A stretch of 64,000 nt of DNA from Stackebrandtia endophytica (GCF_006716355.1 NZ_VFOW01000001.1:5022001-5086000), one strand, 5' to 3'. Positions 36,712 through 46,400 are shown, counted from the first letter of the stretch. Translations and numbers: made by a program. Notes: generated from the sequence alone by a model not told the origin.

Positions 36712-37113
36712 TCAGTTGGCCACCGGGCTGCGCCGTGACCGCAGCATCTCGACCACTTTGGCGCCGGTGCGCAGCGGGTCGAGGGGGTAGAAGAGTTTCT
36801 CGTCGGCTTCCGACCAGGCGGCCAGCCAGTTGTCGGCTGCCCGGCGCAACACCAGGCACATCATGGGGGGCTCGTCCATCTCATCGCGAAGCTGACGCGC
36901 GATGGCCATGCCGCCGGTGGGCTGTGCCTCACCGTCCAACAGCATCAGATCGATCACATAGGTGTCGATCATCCGGATGGCCTCGTGGTAATCGGTGGCC
37001 TCGAGATACTCGATGGTGATGTCGGACGCCGGCTTCTCACCGATGGCCGACTTCATGTTGGTGCGCACCTTGAGGTTGTCGCTGTACAGAAGAACGGTGT
37101 AGCTGCTGCTCAT
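36712..37113 (-). CDS. Degenerate response-regulator receiver protein
   Basis: A 133-residue protein with the length and hydrophobic pattern of a single receiver domain and no output domain. The phospho-acceptor Asp is kept (IDLMLLDGEAQPTGG). The acidic pair is reduced (VLLYSDNLK instead of DD), the switch Thr/Ser position reads MCLVLRRA, and the K-P motif is FYPLDP, lacking the Lys. It probably works as a pseudo-receiver or protein-binding module. It lies between trpD (45 bases away on the same strand) and divergent ctaE. Confidence 0.75.
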   Translation of the reverse strand: MSSSYTVLLYSDNLKVRTNMKSAIGEKPASDITIEYLEATDYHEAIRMIDTYVIDLMLLDGEAQPTGGMAIARQLRDEMDEPPMMCLVLRRAADNWLAAWSEADEKLFYPLDPLRTGAKVVEMLRSRRSPVAN

Positions 37114-37336
37114 TGACGATGGCTCCGGCTCGATGAAGAACGGTCAGCCTTGAGACTACCGCCAGTGGTTCCGCCCCCGCCGCTCCCTCGCGACCCCCGG
37201 TCGAAACGTAGCCGCCCGGACACGCACCGCTGGCCTGCGGGTGGTGTGTCCGATGGAAGTGCAGGCAGTGACGGTGACACGCGGAGCAAACGCCCCCCGC
37301 CACAAGACGTAGAAGATCAGCGGCCATAATGACCGC

Positions 37337-37939
37337 GTGACTGCGGCAGATGCCACCATTGATCCCAGGCGAATCCACTCCTTGACCCGACCGAACATGG
37401 TCAGCGTCGGAACGATCGTCTGGTTGTCCAGTGAACTCATGTTCTTCGCTGGTTTGTTCGCCATGTACTTCTCCATTCGGGCGGCGGCGCCCGAACTGTG
37501 GGCGAAGCACACCGAGCTGTTGGACGTCCCGTACGCCCTGACCTTCACCCTGATTCTGGTCGCCTCATCGTTCACGTGCCAGATGGGTGTGTTCGCGGCT
37601 GAGCGGGGTGACGTCTACGGGCTCCGGCGCTGGTTCTTCCTCACGTTCATCATGGGATTGGTGTTCGTGTTGGGTCAGGCGAACGAATACGTGACACTGG
37701 TCAACCACGGTCTTTCGATCAGCACCGACGGATACGGGTCGATGTTCTTCCTGACGACCGGTTTCCACGGGCTACACGTGATCGGTGGTCTGGTCGCATT
37801 CCTCATTTACTTGATTCGGACCACAATGGGCCGATTCACCCCGGCGCAGGCAACCTCGGCGATCGTGGTGTCCTACTACTGGCACTTCGTCGATGTCGTC
37901 TGGATCGCCTTGTTCGGCATGATCTACTTCCTGCGGTGA
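37337..37939 (+). CDS. ctaE: Cytochrome c oxidase subunit III
   Basis: A 200-residue subunit III with five predicted membrane helices, the short form typical of actinobacteria. [20 protein letters not shown] and [19 protein letters not shown] are characteristic, as is the ending [20 protein letters not shown]. It starts at a GTG. It heads the ctaE-qcrC-qcrA-qcrB cluster and is transcribed divergently from the receiver-like gene. Confidence 0.96.
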   Translation: MTAADATIDPRRIHSLTRPNMVSVGTIVWLSSELMFFAGLFAMYFSIRAAAPELWAKHTELLDVPYALTFTLILVASSFTCQMGVFAAERGDVYGLRRWFFLTFIMGLVFVLGQANEYVTLVNHGLSISTDGYGSMFFLTTGFHGLHVIGGLVAFLIYLIRTTMGRFTPAQATSAIVVSYYWHFVDVVWIALFGMIYFLR

Positions 37940-38042
37940 TCATCACCGATCACAACGGATAGCTCATTGTGGAGCAGTTGACCTACACGAGACGCCGGTG
38001 CGGCCCGCACCGGGAGACAACAGCAAAGGTGAGGCAATAACC

Positions 38043-38861
38043 GTGGCTGCACCAACCAGACGCCGATCCGGCTGGCGTAGACGCCTGGGCGCTTTCGCTC
38101 GGTTCGTCGGCGCACTCGCCTTGGTCGGCGGGGTTTACACCGGTTTCGCGCCGGGCATCTACGCCGATGAGGCGGACGAGTCGTTCCAGGCCCTGGTCGC
38201 GCAGGGTGAGGAGCTGTACAACAACAGCTGCATCAGCTGCCATGGCGTCAACGCCGCCGGTGTCGACGGCCGCGGTCCCAGCCTCATCGGTGTCGGAAGC
38301 GCCTCCGTGGAGTTCCAGGTGAACTCCGGGCGTATGCCGATGACGAAGCAGGAGACGCAGGCCGAGCGCAAGCCTCCGGTGTTCACTCCCGAAGAGGCGA
38401 CCGCGATCGCCGCGTACATCCAGACCTTGGGCGGCGGTCCCGAGGCGTTGCCGGCCGACGTGGTGGAATCCATGGTCGCCGACCAGATGGCCGACCCGTA
38501 CTCCATTGCGGAGGGTGGTGAGCTGTTCCGCGTCAACTGTTCCAGCTGCCACGGCTACGCCACCGGCGGCGGTGCGTTGTCCTCGGGCGCTTTCGCTCCC
38601 TCGCTGGCCGGGGTGCCCGCCGACGAGATCTACGAAGCGATGCTGACCGGCCCGCAGAACATGCCGGTGTTCGCCGACAACCAGCTGGAGCCCGAAGAGA
38701 AGGCGCAGATCATCGCCTACGTCGAATACCTGAACACCGATCAGAACCCCGGTGGCTGGGGACTCGGTCGGTTCGGTCCCTCCACTGAGGGTATGGCGAT
38801 CTTCCTGGTGGGCATCAGCACGCTGGCCATCGCCACACTGTGGATTGCGGGGAAGTCGTAA
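38043..38861 (+). CDS. qcrC: Diheme cytochrome c subunit QcrC of the bcc complex
   Basis: A 272-residue membrane-anchored diheme cytochrome c that passes electrons directly from the bc1-type complex to cytochrome oxidase. Two heme motifs are present, CISCH and CSSCH, each followed by a methionine-bearing segment (SGRMPMTK and GPQNMPVF). There is an N-terminal anchor (FVGALALVGGVYTGF) and a C-terminal helix. The GTG at 38043 is chosen because AAAGGTGAGG lies before it. It is followed by qcrA after 3 bases. Confidence 0.96.
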   Translation: MAAPTRRRSGWRRRLGAFARFVGALALVGGVYTGFAPGIYADEADESFQALVAQGEELYNNSCISCHGVNAAGVDGRGPSLIGVGSASVEFQVNSGRMPMTKQETQAERKPPVFTPEEATAIAAYIQTLGGGPEALPADVVESMVADQMADPYSIAEGGELFRVNCSSCHGYATGGGALSSGAFAPSLAGVPADEIYEAMLTGPQNMPVFADNQLEPEEKAQIIAYVEYLNTDQNPGGWGLGRFGPSTEGMAIFLVGISTLAIATLWIAGKS

Positions 38862-38864
38862 CTC

Positions 38865-39956
38865 ATGAGCGCTGCACAACACGATTCGTCGGCAAACGAG
38901 CCCGTCGATGTCACCGACGGCAAGCTGTCGAGGTTCGAGATCGTCAAGGAAGGCCTACGCCGAGACGGAATCGAGATTCTCCACTATGAACCGGCGTTCC
39001 CGGTTCCGGGCACCAAGGTGGAGAAGCGCATCGAGCGTTTCATCGCGTTCTGCTTCGTCGTGGCCGGGTTGGGCGCTCTGGGCTTCGTGGCCGTCTTCGC
39101 GTTCTGGCCGTGGGAGTACGAGTACGCCGAGTTCGGCGGTGCCGGAAGCATGTCCAAGTGGTACACCCCGATGCTGGGTCTCACCCTCGCGTTGGGATTG
39201 GGCGGTCTGGGCATCGGTATCCTCACCTGGGCCAAGAAGCTGCTGCCGGTGGAGGAACTCGTACAGGAGCGCCACGACGGCGGCTCCAACGAGGAGGATC
39301 GTGTCATCACCGGCGCGGTCGTCGGCAACATGGTCGAGGAGACCGGCATCAAGCGTCGCCCCATGTTGAAGCGGGCCCTGCTGTTCGGTGCCGCACCACT
39401 GGGGCTGGCGGCCATCGCGCCGCTGGGAACACTGATCGTCCCACCGGGCGACGACCTGGTCACCACCGGTTTCAACCCGCGCAACAACGACGGTCAGCCG
39501 GTCGGATTGATGCTGAAGGACGGAACCCGGGTGCGTCCCGACATGATCTCGGTCGGCGGTCAGATCACCGCCTTCCCGGCGATCCCCGACGGTTCCACCA
39601 ACAAGCACGCCGACTCTCCGGTGCTGTTGATTCACCTACGTGACGAGGACGCCAAGAAGGCGCGCGAGAACGCGTACGAGATGTACGAGGGCGCCCAATG
39701 GAACAACTACATCGCGTATTCGAAGATCTGCACCCACGTCGGTTGCCCGGCGAGCCTGTACGAGCAGCAGACCAACCGTCTGCTGTGCCCGTGCCACCAG
39801 TCGCAGTTCCTGATCACCGACAACGCGAAACCGGTGTTCGGACCGGCTACCCGGCACCTGCCGCAGTTGCCGATCGATGTTGACGAAGACGGCTTCTTCT
39901 ACGCCGTATCCGACTTCCTGGTGCCGATCGGCCCCGCATTCTGGGAGCGTGGCTAA
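38865..39956 (+). CDS. qcrA: Rieske iron-sulfur subunit QcrA
   Basis: A 363-residue actinobacterial Rieske protein with three transmembrane helices (about 64-85, 106-125 and 170-190). The 2Fe-2S ligands are in CTHVGC and CPCHQSQF. The long loop with GGQITAFPAIPDG before the cluster is typical of the actinobacterial bcc complex. It is separated by 3 bases from qcrC and 3 bases from qcrB, indicating one operon. Confidence 0.96.
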   Translation: MSAAQHDSSANEPVDVTDGKLSRFEIVKEGLRRDGIEILHYEPAFPVPGTKVEKRIERFIAFCFVVAGLGALGFVAVFAFWPWEYEYAEFGGAGSMSKWYTPMLGLTLALGLGGLGIGILTWAKKLLPVEELVQERHDGGSNEEDRVITGAVVGNMVEETGIKRRPMLKRALLFGAAPLGLAAIAPLGTLIVPPGDDLVTTGFNPRNNDGQPVGLMLKDGTRVRPDMISVGGQITAFPAIPDGSTNKHADSPVLLIHLRDEDAKKARENAYEMYEGAQWNNYIAYSKICTHVGCPASLYEQQTNRLLCPCHQSQFLITDNAKPVFGPATRHLPQLPIDVDEDGFFYAVSDFLVPIGPAFWERG

Positions 39957-39959
39957 TCC

Positions 39960-41567
39960 ATGAAACGTCGTAAGTTTGATGCTGCTGCGCTGCCGGGCAA
40001 GGTCGGTGGCGCGCTAGACGATCGCTTCAAGCTGGCCTCGCCGGCTCGGAAGCTGATGACCAAGGTCTTCCCGGACCACTGGTCGTTCCTGTTGGGCGAG
40101 ATCGCACTGTTCTCGTTCATCGTGCTGCTGCTCACCGGTACCTTCCTGGCGCTGTTCTTCGAGCCGTCGATGGTGGAGGTCCACTACGAGGGCAGTTACC
40201 TGCCGTTGCGCGGCATCGAGATGTCCAAGGCTTACGAGTCGACGCTGAACATCTCGTTCGACATCCGGGGTGGTCTGGTCATCCGCCAGATGCACCACTG
40301 GGGTGCGCTGCTGTTCGTCGCCGCGATCCTGGTGCACATGGGCCGGACGTTCTTCTCCGGAGCGTTCCGTAAACCGCGTGAGACCAACTGGGTCATCGGT
40401 GCGATCCTGTTCATCCTCGCGTTCTTCGAGGGTCTGCTGGGCTACTCCATCCCCGACGACGGTCTGTCCGGAACCGGTCTGCGGATCATTCACGGCATCA
40501 CCGAGTCGATTCCGCTGATCGGCAGCTGGGCCGCCCACGCGCTGTTCGGTGGGGAGTTCCCCGGCGAGGTCATCATCACCCGGTTCTACATCCTGCACGT
40601 GTTGCTGGTGCCCGGGATCATGCTGGCCCTGATCGCCGTCCACGTCGGACTGGTGTTCGCCCAGAAGCACTCGCAGTGGCCCGGCCCCGGCCGTACCGAG
40701 AACAACGTGGTCGGCTACCGGATGTTCCCCAACTACGCGGCCAAGCAGGGCGGGTTCTTCATGCTCGTCTTCGCCGTCATCGCCTTCATGGGTGGTCTGT
40801 TCCAGATCAACCCGCTGTGGCTGTTCGGCCCGTACGAAGCCTCGGTGGTCTCCTCCGGTAGCCAGCCCGACTTCTACGTGATGTTCCTCGATGGCCTGGT
40901 GCGGCTGTTCCCGAACTGGGAGCTGTCCGGTTTCGGATTCATCCTTCCGGCGGTGTTCTGGCCCGCGGTGATCGGTATGGGCGTGGCGTTCACCGTGCCG
41001 CTGCTCTACCCCTTCATCGAACGCCGGTTCACCAAGGACCGGGCGCACCACAACCTGTTGGAGCGTCCTCGGGACAACCCGACGCGTACCGCCGTCGGTG
41101 CGATGTTCGCCAGCATCTGGTTGATCACCACCGTCACCGGCGCCAACGACATCATCGCCGACAAGTTCAACATCAGCTTGAACGCGATGACGTGGGGTGG
41201 CCGGATCGGAATCGTGGTGATTCCGGTGTTGACCTTCTACATCACCAAGCGCATCTGCCTGGGCCTCCAGCAGCACGACCGCGAGGTCTTGGCGCACGGT
41301 ATCGAGACCGGCATCATGCGTCGTGATCCCGATGGTCGCTTCTACGAGATCCACCAGCCGTTGACCGACGAGGTCGATGAGCATGGTCATCCGAAGGTGC
41401 TCGAGTACAACGGATGGACGGTTCCGAAGAAGATGAACCGTGTTGGCGCGTTGAAGCCCGGCCTGCGAGGCTTCTTCAAGCCGATCGAGATTCCGGGTGA
41501 CTCCACCGACCAGTCCTCGCTCGACTCGAAGGACACCCGCGAAGAAATCGAAGCGGGTAAGAAGTAA
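39960..41567 (+). CDS. qcrB: Cytochrome b subunit QcrB
   Basis: A 535-residue cytochrome b with the expected helices and paired heme-ligand histidines (MHHWGALLFVAAILVHMGR and FYILHVLLVPGIMLALIAVH). The quinol-site region has FLDGLVRLFPNWE. The hydrophilic C-terminal 120 residues are the usual actinobacterial extension. It transfers electrons from menaquinol to QcrA and QcrC. It is the last gene of the operon, followed by a clear hairpin. Confidence 0.97.
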   Translation: MKRRKFDAAALPGKVGGALDDRFKLASPARKLMTKVFPDHWSFLLGEIALFSFIVLLLTGTFLALFFEPSMVEVHYEGSYLPLRGIEMSKAYESTLNISFDIRGGLVIRQMHHWGALLFVAAILVHMGRTFFSGAFRKPRETNWVIGAILFILAFFEGLLGYSIPDDGLSGTGLRIIHGITESIPLIGSWAAHALFGGEFPGEVIITRFYILHVLLVPGIMLALIAVHVGLVFAQKHSQWPGPGRTENNVVGYRMFPNYAAKQGGFFMLVFAVIAFMGGLFQINPLWLFGPYEASVVSSGSQPDFYVMFLDGLVRLFPNWELSGFGFILPAVFWPAVIGMGVAFTVPLLYPFIERRFTKDRAHHNLLERPRDNPTRTAVGAMFASIWLITTVTGANDIIADKFNISLNAMTWGGRIGIVVIPVLTFYITKRICLGLQQHDREVLAHGIETGIMRRDPDGRFYEIHQPLTDEVDEHGHPKVLEYNGWTVPKKMNRVGALKPGLRGFFKPIEIPGDSTDQSSLDSKDTREEIEAGKK

Positions 41568-41575
41568 CCAACGAT

Positions 41576-41609
41576 CGAAGCCCCGTCGGGAACGCCCGGC
41601 GGGGCTTCG
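41576..41609 (+). terminator. Terminator hairpin after qcrB
   Basis: A 15-bp stem with one T-G pair and a 4-base AACG loop, 8 bases past the stop. Confidence 0.85.
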
Positions 41610-41804
41610 TCGTGTCCGGTGGCGACCCCGTGCGGCCGGTCAGGTGGCCGCTGGCGCGATCGGGGGCGTCATCGTCTACTCGGGAGTGGCCGACCGGTTC
41701 TGGAGCCGGCAGACGCGACCTGGCGCGCTCGGCGTCGTCGGCTCAGGTCGCGTTCTACAGGCGACGGCATGGTGCCGACACCGTGCCGTGGTGACAGGCC
41801 CGGA

Positions 41805-43583
41805 TCAGGAGTGCAGGCTCTCCGGTGACTGCAGCGTCTCGGGGGAGGGTTCCCGGTCAACCGATGCGATGAGCTTGTCGGCAAGTTCGTCGGCGTCGAA
41901 CTTCTTGTCGTCGACGGCCAGATACAGCGCGTCTAGATCGGGATAGCCCAGGTCACGGGCGAGTCGCATCAGCGGGTCGGTGGAGGCCAGGCCGCGGCCT
42001 CGGCGACGTAGCGCGGCGTCGACGGCGTGTCGGCCCGCCGCTATCCGGTCGGCCAGCGTGCGGGTGTTCTCGGTCTCGGGCACCGGCTCGCCCTCGCCTG
42101 GTCCGCGATGCCCGGCGAACCACTGGGAGATCAGCAGCTGCGCCTGTGGCGTCTTCGCGGTGAGCAGCCATTCGCGCGACGGTCCCGGGTAGCCGCTTCG
42201 GGCGTCGGAGATGATCGTCTCCACCAGATCGCCCTCCGACAGCGGAGCCGACAGGGGAGCGAGTCGGCCGTTGACGTAGGCGCCGATCAATCGGTCGCCG
42301 TCGGATGGGCCGTTGCAGTAGGCGAGGTCGACCGGGGTGGCCTCGATGGGCAACATGTGTTGTTCGCCGCCGGTGGTGAACACCAGGATCTGCTCATCGG
42401 CGAGGTCGCACCGCAGTGAATCGAGGAATCTGCCCGGATCGATGGCGTCGCGTTGCCAGTCCAACAGTCGACGCAGCCATTTGAGTTCCTGCACGGATTG
42501 GGCGCCGCGTGAGGTGGCCCGCGCCAGATGGGCGGCGATGCCGAGTTCGGCGGTCTGGTTCATCTCGGCGGTTCGGATGAGGATGTCCATGGGTTCGTCG
42601 CCGGGACCGATGACCGCGGTGTGGAGGGACTGGTAGAGGTTGAACTTGGGACTGGCTATGAAGTCTTTGAATCTGCCGGGGAGTGGTTGCCACAATCGAT
42701 GTACCGCACCCATGGTGGCGTAACAGTCGGTGAGCGGACCGTCGACGACCAACACTATTCGGGGCGGGTCCTGCGGCCCCCGTCTCGGACTGACCGCCAT
42801 CTCCCGGTAGACCGAGTAGTGGTGCCGGGGTCTGTCGAGGATCTCGGCGGTGATCTTCATGTTTCGCAGCTCGGCGCGCAGCTTTCGGGACGCCGATTCC
42901 ACGCGCGTGGTGCGTTCGTGGTTGTTGTTGAGGTAGTCGTCGATCTCGGTGTAGGTGTCGGGATCGACGGTCGACAGGACGATGTCCTCGAGTTCCCGCT
43001 TGATGACGTAGAGACCGAGGCGGTCGGCCAGCGGGATGAGTACTTCGCGGGTGGCCTCGGCGATGCGTATCTGGGACGGGCGGGACTTCGCCGCGATGGT
43101 GCGCATGTTGTGCACTCGGTCGGCGAGCTTGATCACCAGCACCCGGACGTCTCGGCCGGCGGTGATGATGAGTTTGCGGAAGGTCTCGGCCTCCGCCGCG
43201 TCACCGAAGTACAGCTTGTCGAGCTTGGTGACCCCGTCGACGAGTAGGGCGACCTCGTTGCCGAAATCGTCCCGCAGTCGCTGAAGGGTGTAACTGGTGT
43301 CCTCGACGGTGTCGTGCAGCAGTGCCGCGGCGATCGTGGTGGTGTCCAGCCCGAAGTCGGCCAGGATCCCGGCCACCGCGATGGGGTGTGTGATGTACGG
43401 CTCGCCACTCTTGCGGTTCTGGCCTCGATGCATCTGTTCGGCGATGCGGAAGGCCTTGCGGAGCTGGGGGATCGAGGCGCTCGAATTCTTGGCGCGGTGG
43501 GTCGCTTCGAGCGCAGCGACGCTGGCGTGCACACCCCACGGGTCGTCGACAGGCGAGGACCGGTTGAGTATGGATCGCAGCAT
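41805..43583 (-). CDS. RelA/SpoT homolog (RSH) with eroded synthetase site
   Basis: A 592-residue (p)ppGpp-metabolising RSH protein. The hydrolase domain is intact: GEPYITHPIAVAGILADFGL, the HD pair at 90-91 in LLHDTVEDTSYTLQ, and IKLADRVHNMRT. The synthetase domain (about 230-350) keeps GRFKDFIASPKFNLYQSLHT. The D-L-V-G-I-R strand is replaced by PQDPPRIVLVV, and the catalytic EIQIRT reads DILIRT. A TGS domain follows (about 405-470); no ACT domain is evident. The ATG at 43583 has GGAGGTG before it. It is likely hydrolase-biased or regulatory, alongside a main Rel elsewhere. It is downstream of the DnaQ/GIY-YIG gene. Confidence 0.88.
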   Translation of the reverse strand: MLRSILNRSSPVDDPWGVHASVAALEATHRAKNSSASIPQLRKAFRIAEQMHRGQNRKSGEPYITHPIAVAGILADFGLDTTTIAAALLHDTVEDTSYTLQRLRDDFGNEVALLVDGVTKLDKLYFGDAAEAETFRKLIITAGRDVRVLVIKLADRVHNMRTIAAKSRPSQIRIAEATREVLIPLADRLGLYVIKRELEDIVLSTVDPDTYTEIDDYLNNNHERTTRVESASRKLRAELRNMKITAEILDRPRHHYSVYREMAVSPRRGPQDPPRIVLVVDGPLTDCYATMGAVHRLWQPLPGRFKDFIASPKFNLYQSLHTAVIGPGDEPMDILIRTAEMNQTAELGIAAHLARATSRGAQSVQELKWLRRLLDWQRDAIDPGRFLDSLRCDLADEQILVFTTGGEQHMLPIEATPVDLAYCNGPSDGDRLIGAYVNGRLAPLSAPLSEGDLVETIISDARSGYPGPSREWLLTAKTPQAQLLISQWFAGHRGPGEGEPVPETENTRTLADRIAAGRHAVDAALRRRGRGLASTDPLMRLARDLGYPDLDALYLAVDDKKFDADELADKLIASVDREPSPETLQSPESLHS

Positions 43584-43753
43584 ATGACACCTCCGGCCGA
43601 TGCTGGAAAATGTTAGCCCCGATCCTAAAGAGGTCGGCGCACGGGTGGTACAGGACACACGAGATTTTCGTGCCTAACTTTCGGGCGAATCTCGTTGGGT
43701 GGCTAGAGAAGTGTCAATAATCCGACGTAACTTCCGGTTTGGTGCTGAGAGCT

Positions 43754-45487
43754 TCACCGAAAGCGATCACCACCGCTGTAAGGCATCGCGGCGTCCAACT
43801 TGCCGAGCAGCTCCCGATATGAGGCCGCGGCTCTCCGTGGCGTCGACCAGCCGTGCTCGCTGTGAACCAGCCGTACGGTGGGGTTTTCCAGCCAGGACAG
43901 CAGCAGTTCGGTCTCGGCGATCCGGTGTCCGGCAAGGGTCGCGGCATCCTCGGGGATCGTCGCGGCCGATTCCATGAGGGATTCGATGGTGGGCATCGGG
44001 TTGACCTTGGACGGGCTGGTGGCCGCCGCGGCGAGCTGACCATGCCGGATGACCGCTATCTCCCAGCCGCCACCGGAGGCTCGTCCGGCCGCCACCAACT
44101 GTGGAATGCGGATCAGTGACTGGCTGCGTTGGGTCCGCATCGTCGCCCGTAGGAAGGCACTCAACCGGCCGCGCACCCCGGCGGCCTCCTCGAACCGTTC
44201 CTGCCCGGACAACTCGTCGATCCGATTTAGCAGCGGCTCCACCACCGTGTCCGGGTCACCGGTGACCGTCGAGGCGAAACGTCCGGTGATCTGTCCGTAG
44301 TCGTCGACCGAGATCCGCAACTGGCAGGGAGCCGGGCAGCCCAGCTCCGCCAGCGCGCACGCCGAACCGGGTTTGGAGGTCGACAGTTTCGTTTTGCACT
44401 GCCGAATGTGCAGTGCGTCGTGGACGGCCTCCATGGCCTCGGACGCCATCCTCGACGAGGTGAACGGACCCAGCCAGGTGCTGCCCGGTTCGGGTGCGCG
44501 CCGTACCAGGGAGAGTCGCGGGTAGGCCTCGTTGGTCAATCGCAGCCACGCCAGTCGTTCCGGGTACTTCGATTTGGCGTTGAACGGCGGTTTCGCGGTG
44601 GCGATCATCCGCAGTTCCCGGATCTGCGCCTCAAGTCGATGGGCGCACTCCACGGCCTCGACCCGTTCGGCCAATCGCAGCATGTCCCGGATCTTGCGTC
44701 GTGACTCCCCACCGGAGAAGTAGCTGCGCACCCGGGTGGCCACATCCACCGAGGTGCCGATGTAGAGCGGTTTGTCCTGGGCGTCACGGAACACGTAGAC
44801 CCCGGGACAGTGTGGTAGGCCGTGGGCCAGGTGTTTCTTGCGACGTTGTTCGGCGGCCGGGATGGCCCGTTGGAAGTCGGCCAGGTCGGTGTCGGTCAAC
44901 ACGAAGTGTGCGCCGAGTCGTTCCAGTAGCGCGTGCAGGACGTCCACCGTGGCCCGTGCGTCGTCGAGCGCCCGGTGAGTCGGCGAGGTGCGGGCGCCGA
45001 AGTAGCGGGCCAGTGTGCCCAGCCGCTTGTTGGGGACCTCGCTGCGGTCGACCAGACGCCGTGCCAACACGACGGTGTCGACCACCTGGGGGCGGGGCCA
45101 TGGTAGTCCCGCGCCGTTGGTCGCCGCCCGTAGGAACCCGACGTCGAACGGCGCGTTGTGGGCGACCCATACGGTCCCGGCGGCGAATTCGAGGAAACTC
45201 GGCAGGACCGCGTCGATCTTGGGCGCGTCGGCGACCATGTCGTCGGTGATCCCGGTCAGTGCGCTGATACGCCGATCGATCGACTCCCCGGGGTTGACCA
45301 GGGTCGCGAACTCTCCCAGGACCTCACCACCACGCACCTTGACCGCGCCGATCTCGGTGATCGCCGACGAATCCGAGGCGACCCCGGTGGTTTCGAGATC
45401 GACGACCATGAACGTCACTTGTGACAGCGGCGTTCCGAGATCATCAAAGGACGGTTGAACGTACCGCCCGACAGGGGTGCTCGACAC
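43754..45487 (-). CDS. DEDD exonuclease / GIY-YIG (UvrC-like) fusion
   Basis: A 577-residue fusion. Residues about 24-190 form a DnaQ-type 3'-5' exonuclease: MVVDLETTGVASDS, WVAHNAPFDVGFLRAA, and THRALDDARAT for the final His and Asp. Residues about 220-310 form a GIY-YIG nuclease domain as in UvrC/Cho (LPHCPGVYVFRDAQDKPLYI then GTSVDVATRVRSYF). The rest resembles UvrC up to a UVR-like helical pair (RFEEAAGVRGRLSAFLRA). The architecture matches M. tuberculosis Rv2191. It is probably a DNA repair nuclease; the incision substrate is unproven. It starts at a GTG and follows the alpha/beta hydrolase gene closely. Confidence 0.9.
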   Translation of the reverse strand: MSSTPVGRYVQPSFDDLGTPLSQVTFMVVDLETTGVASDSSAITEIGAVKVRGGEVLGEFATLVNPGESIDRRISALTGITDDMVADAPKIDAVLPSFLEFAAGTVWVAHNAPFDVGFLRAATNGAGLPWPRPQVVDTVVLARRLVDRSEVPNKRLGTLARYFGARTSPTHRALDDARATVDVLHALLERLGAHFVLTDTDLADFQRAIPAAEQRRKKHLAHGLPHCPGVYVFRDAQDKPLYIGTSVDVATRVRSYFSGGESRRKIRDMLRLAERVEAVECAHRLEAQIRELRMIATAKPPFNAKSKYPERLAWLRLTNEAYPRLSLVRRAPEPGSTWLGPFTSSRMASEAMEAVHDALHIRQCKTKLSTSKPGSACALAELGCPAPCQLRISVDDYGQITGRFASTVTGDPDTVVEPLLNRIDELSGQERFEEAAGVRGRLSAFLRATMRTQRSQSLIRIPQLVAAGRASGGGWEIAVIRHGQLAAAATSPSKVNPMPTIESLMESAATIPEDAATLAGHRIAETELLLSWLENPTVRLVHSEHGWSTPRRAAASYRELLGKLDAAMPYSGGDRFR

Positions 45488-45497
45488 GTGCCGCAGT

Positions 45498-46268
45498 TTA
45501 AGCCGGGGGTGAGACAGGAGGTACCGAAGGTTCGCGTAGCCAGGCGCCCAACCGGCGTACCAGCGCCGGTGTCATCGATGACTCGGCGTGCCCCATTCCG
45601 GGTTCGATCCACAGGGCACGCGGGTCGGCCGCCGACTCGTACAGTGCGTGGGCGTGCCGGAGCGGAAAATACCGGTCGGCGGTGCCGTGCACGATCAGCA
45701 GCGGGGTCGGCGCGATCTTGTGCACCAACTCCCACGGTGGACTCGGCGGTGGATCCCATCCGACGGCGCTGATCCGGGTGCGTCTGGTCCACCGGGCCAC
45801 CGCCCGTCCCCAGCGTCCCTCGATGGCCCGGTGGACCAGGCGCATGGACGGGGTTCCCCGGTAGTACCAGTGCGCCGGGCCGCTGACCGCGGCCACAGCG
45901 GTCAGCCCCCCGAACAGAGCGGCATGTCGGACCGCGACCGCCGCGCCCATGGAGAACCCGGCCACCGCCACTGTGGAGTGCCCCCGTGAACGGGCGAACG
46001 CGACGGCCGCCTCGATGTCGTGGACCTCAAGATCACCTACAGTGGAGACTCCCTCGGAGTTGCCGTGTCCCCGGAAGTCGAAGGCGACGACGGCGCCGAA
46101 CCGGTGAAGTGTCGCGGCGATATGGCGGGCGCGCGGTGAGTTGCATGATCCGGAGAAGCCGTGGGCGATCACGATCGCGAGGTCCGACTCGGCCGGCAGA
46201 TGGCGTCCCCGAAGGCGAACCCCGTCACCGGTGGTGAGGGTCAGCGGCACTTCCGACATGGCTGTCAC
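45498..46268 (-). CDS. Alpha/beta hydrolase
   Basis: A 256-residue hydrolase with nucleophile elbow GFSMGA, acid in HGTADRYFP and His in GMGHAESS, so the catalytic triad is complete. VIAHGFSGSCNSPRARHIAA holds the oxyanion region; the size and layout resemble lysophospholipase/esterase-type enzymes. Substrate unknown. The GTG at 46268 is preferred to an ATG three codons on because GGGGA lies before it. Only 10 bases separate it from the DnaQ/GIY-YIG gene. Confidence 0.85.
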   Translation of the reverse strand: MTAMSEVPLTLTTGDGVRLRGRHLPAESDLAIVIAHGFSGSCNSPRARHIAATLHRFGAVVAFDFRGHGNSEGVSTVGDLEVHDIEAAVAFARSRGHSTVAVAGFSMGAAVAVRHAALFGGLTAVAAVSGPAHWYYRGTPSMRLVHRAIEGRWGRAVARWTRRTRISAVGWDPPPSPPWELVHKIAPTPLLIVHGTADRYFPLRHAHALYESAADPRALWIEPGMGHAESSMTPALVRRLGAWLREPSVPPVSPPA

Positions 46269-46339
46269 AGTAGTCCCCGGGGTTACGCGGCGACGGCGGA
46301 TCCGCCGTCGTGGCCGGATGCGGCCGCATCACAGCGATT

Positions 46340-46379
46340 CGGGTGCGTGTTCGAACCGTGTGGTTCGAACACGCACCCG
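46340..46379 (-). terminator. Long hairpin after pepA
   Basis: A perfect 18-bp stem with a 4-base GTGT loop, 21 bases past the pepA stop and 71 bases before the next gene on the strand. There is no U-tract. Confidence 0.85.
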
Positions 46380-46400
46380 TGGTGGTGCTACCGCCGGTCG

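Noticed and set aside
40014-41390. Minus-strand frame opposite qcrB
   Set aside because: A shadow of the conserved cytochrome b gene; the product is an Asp/Gln/His-rich low-complexity string.
46340-46379. GGTTCGAAC resembling a tRNA T-arm
   Set aside because: The rest of the cloverleaf is missing, and the bases form a perfect 18-bp hairpin after pepA.
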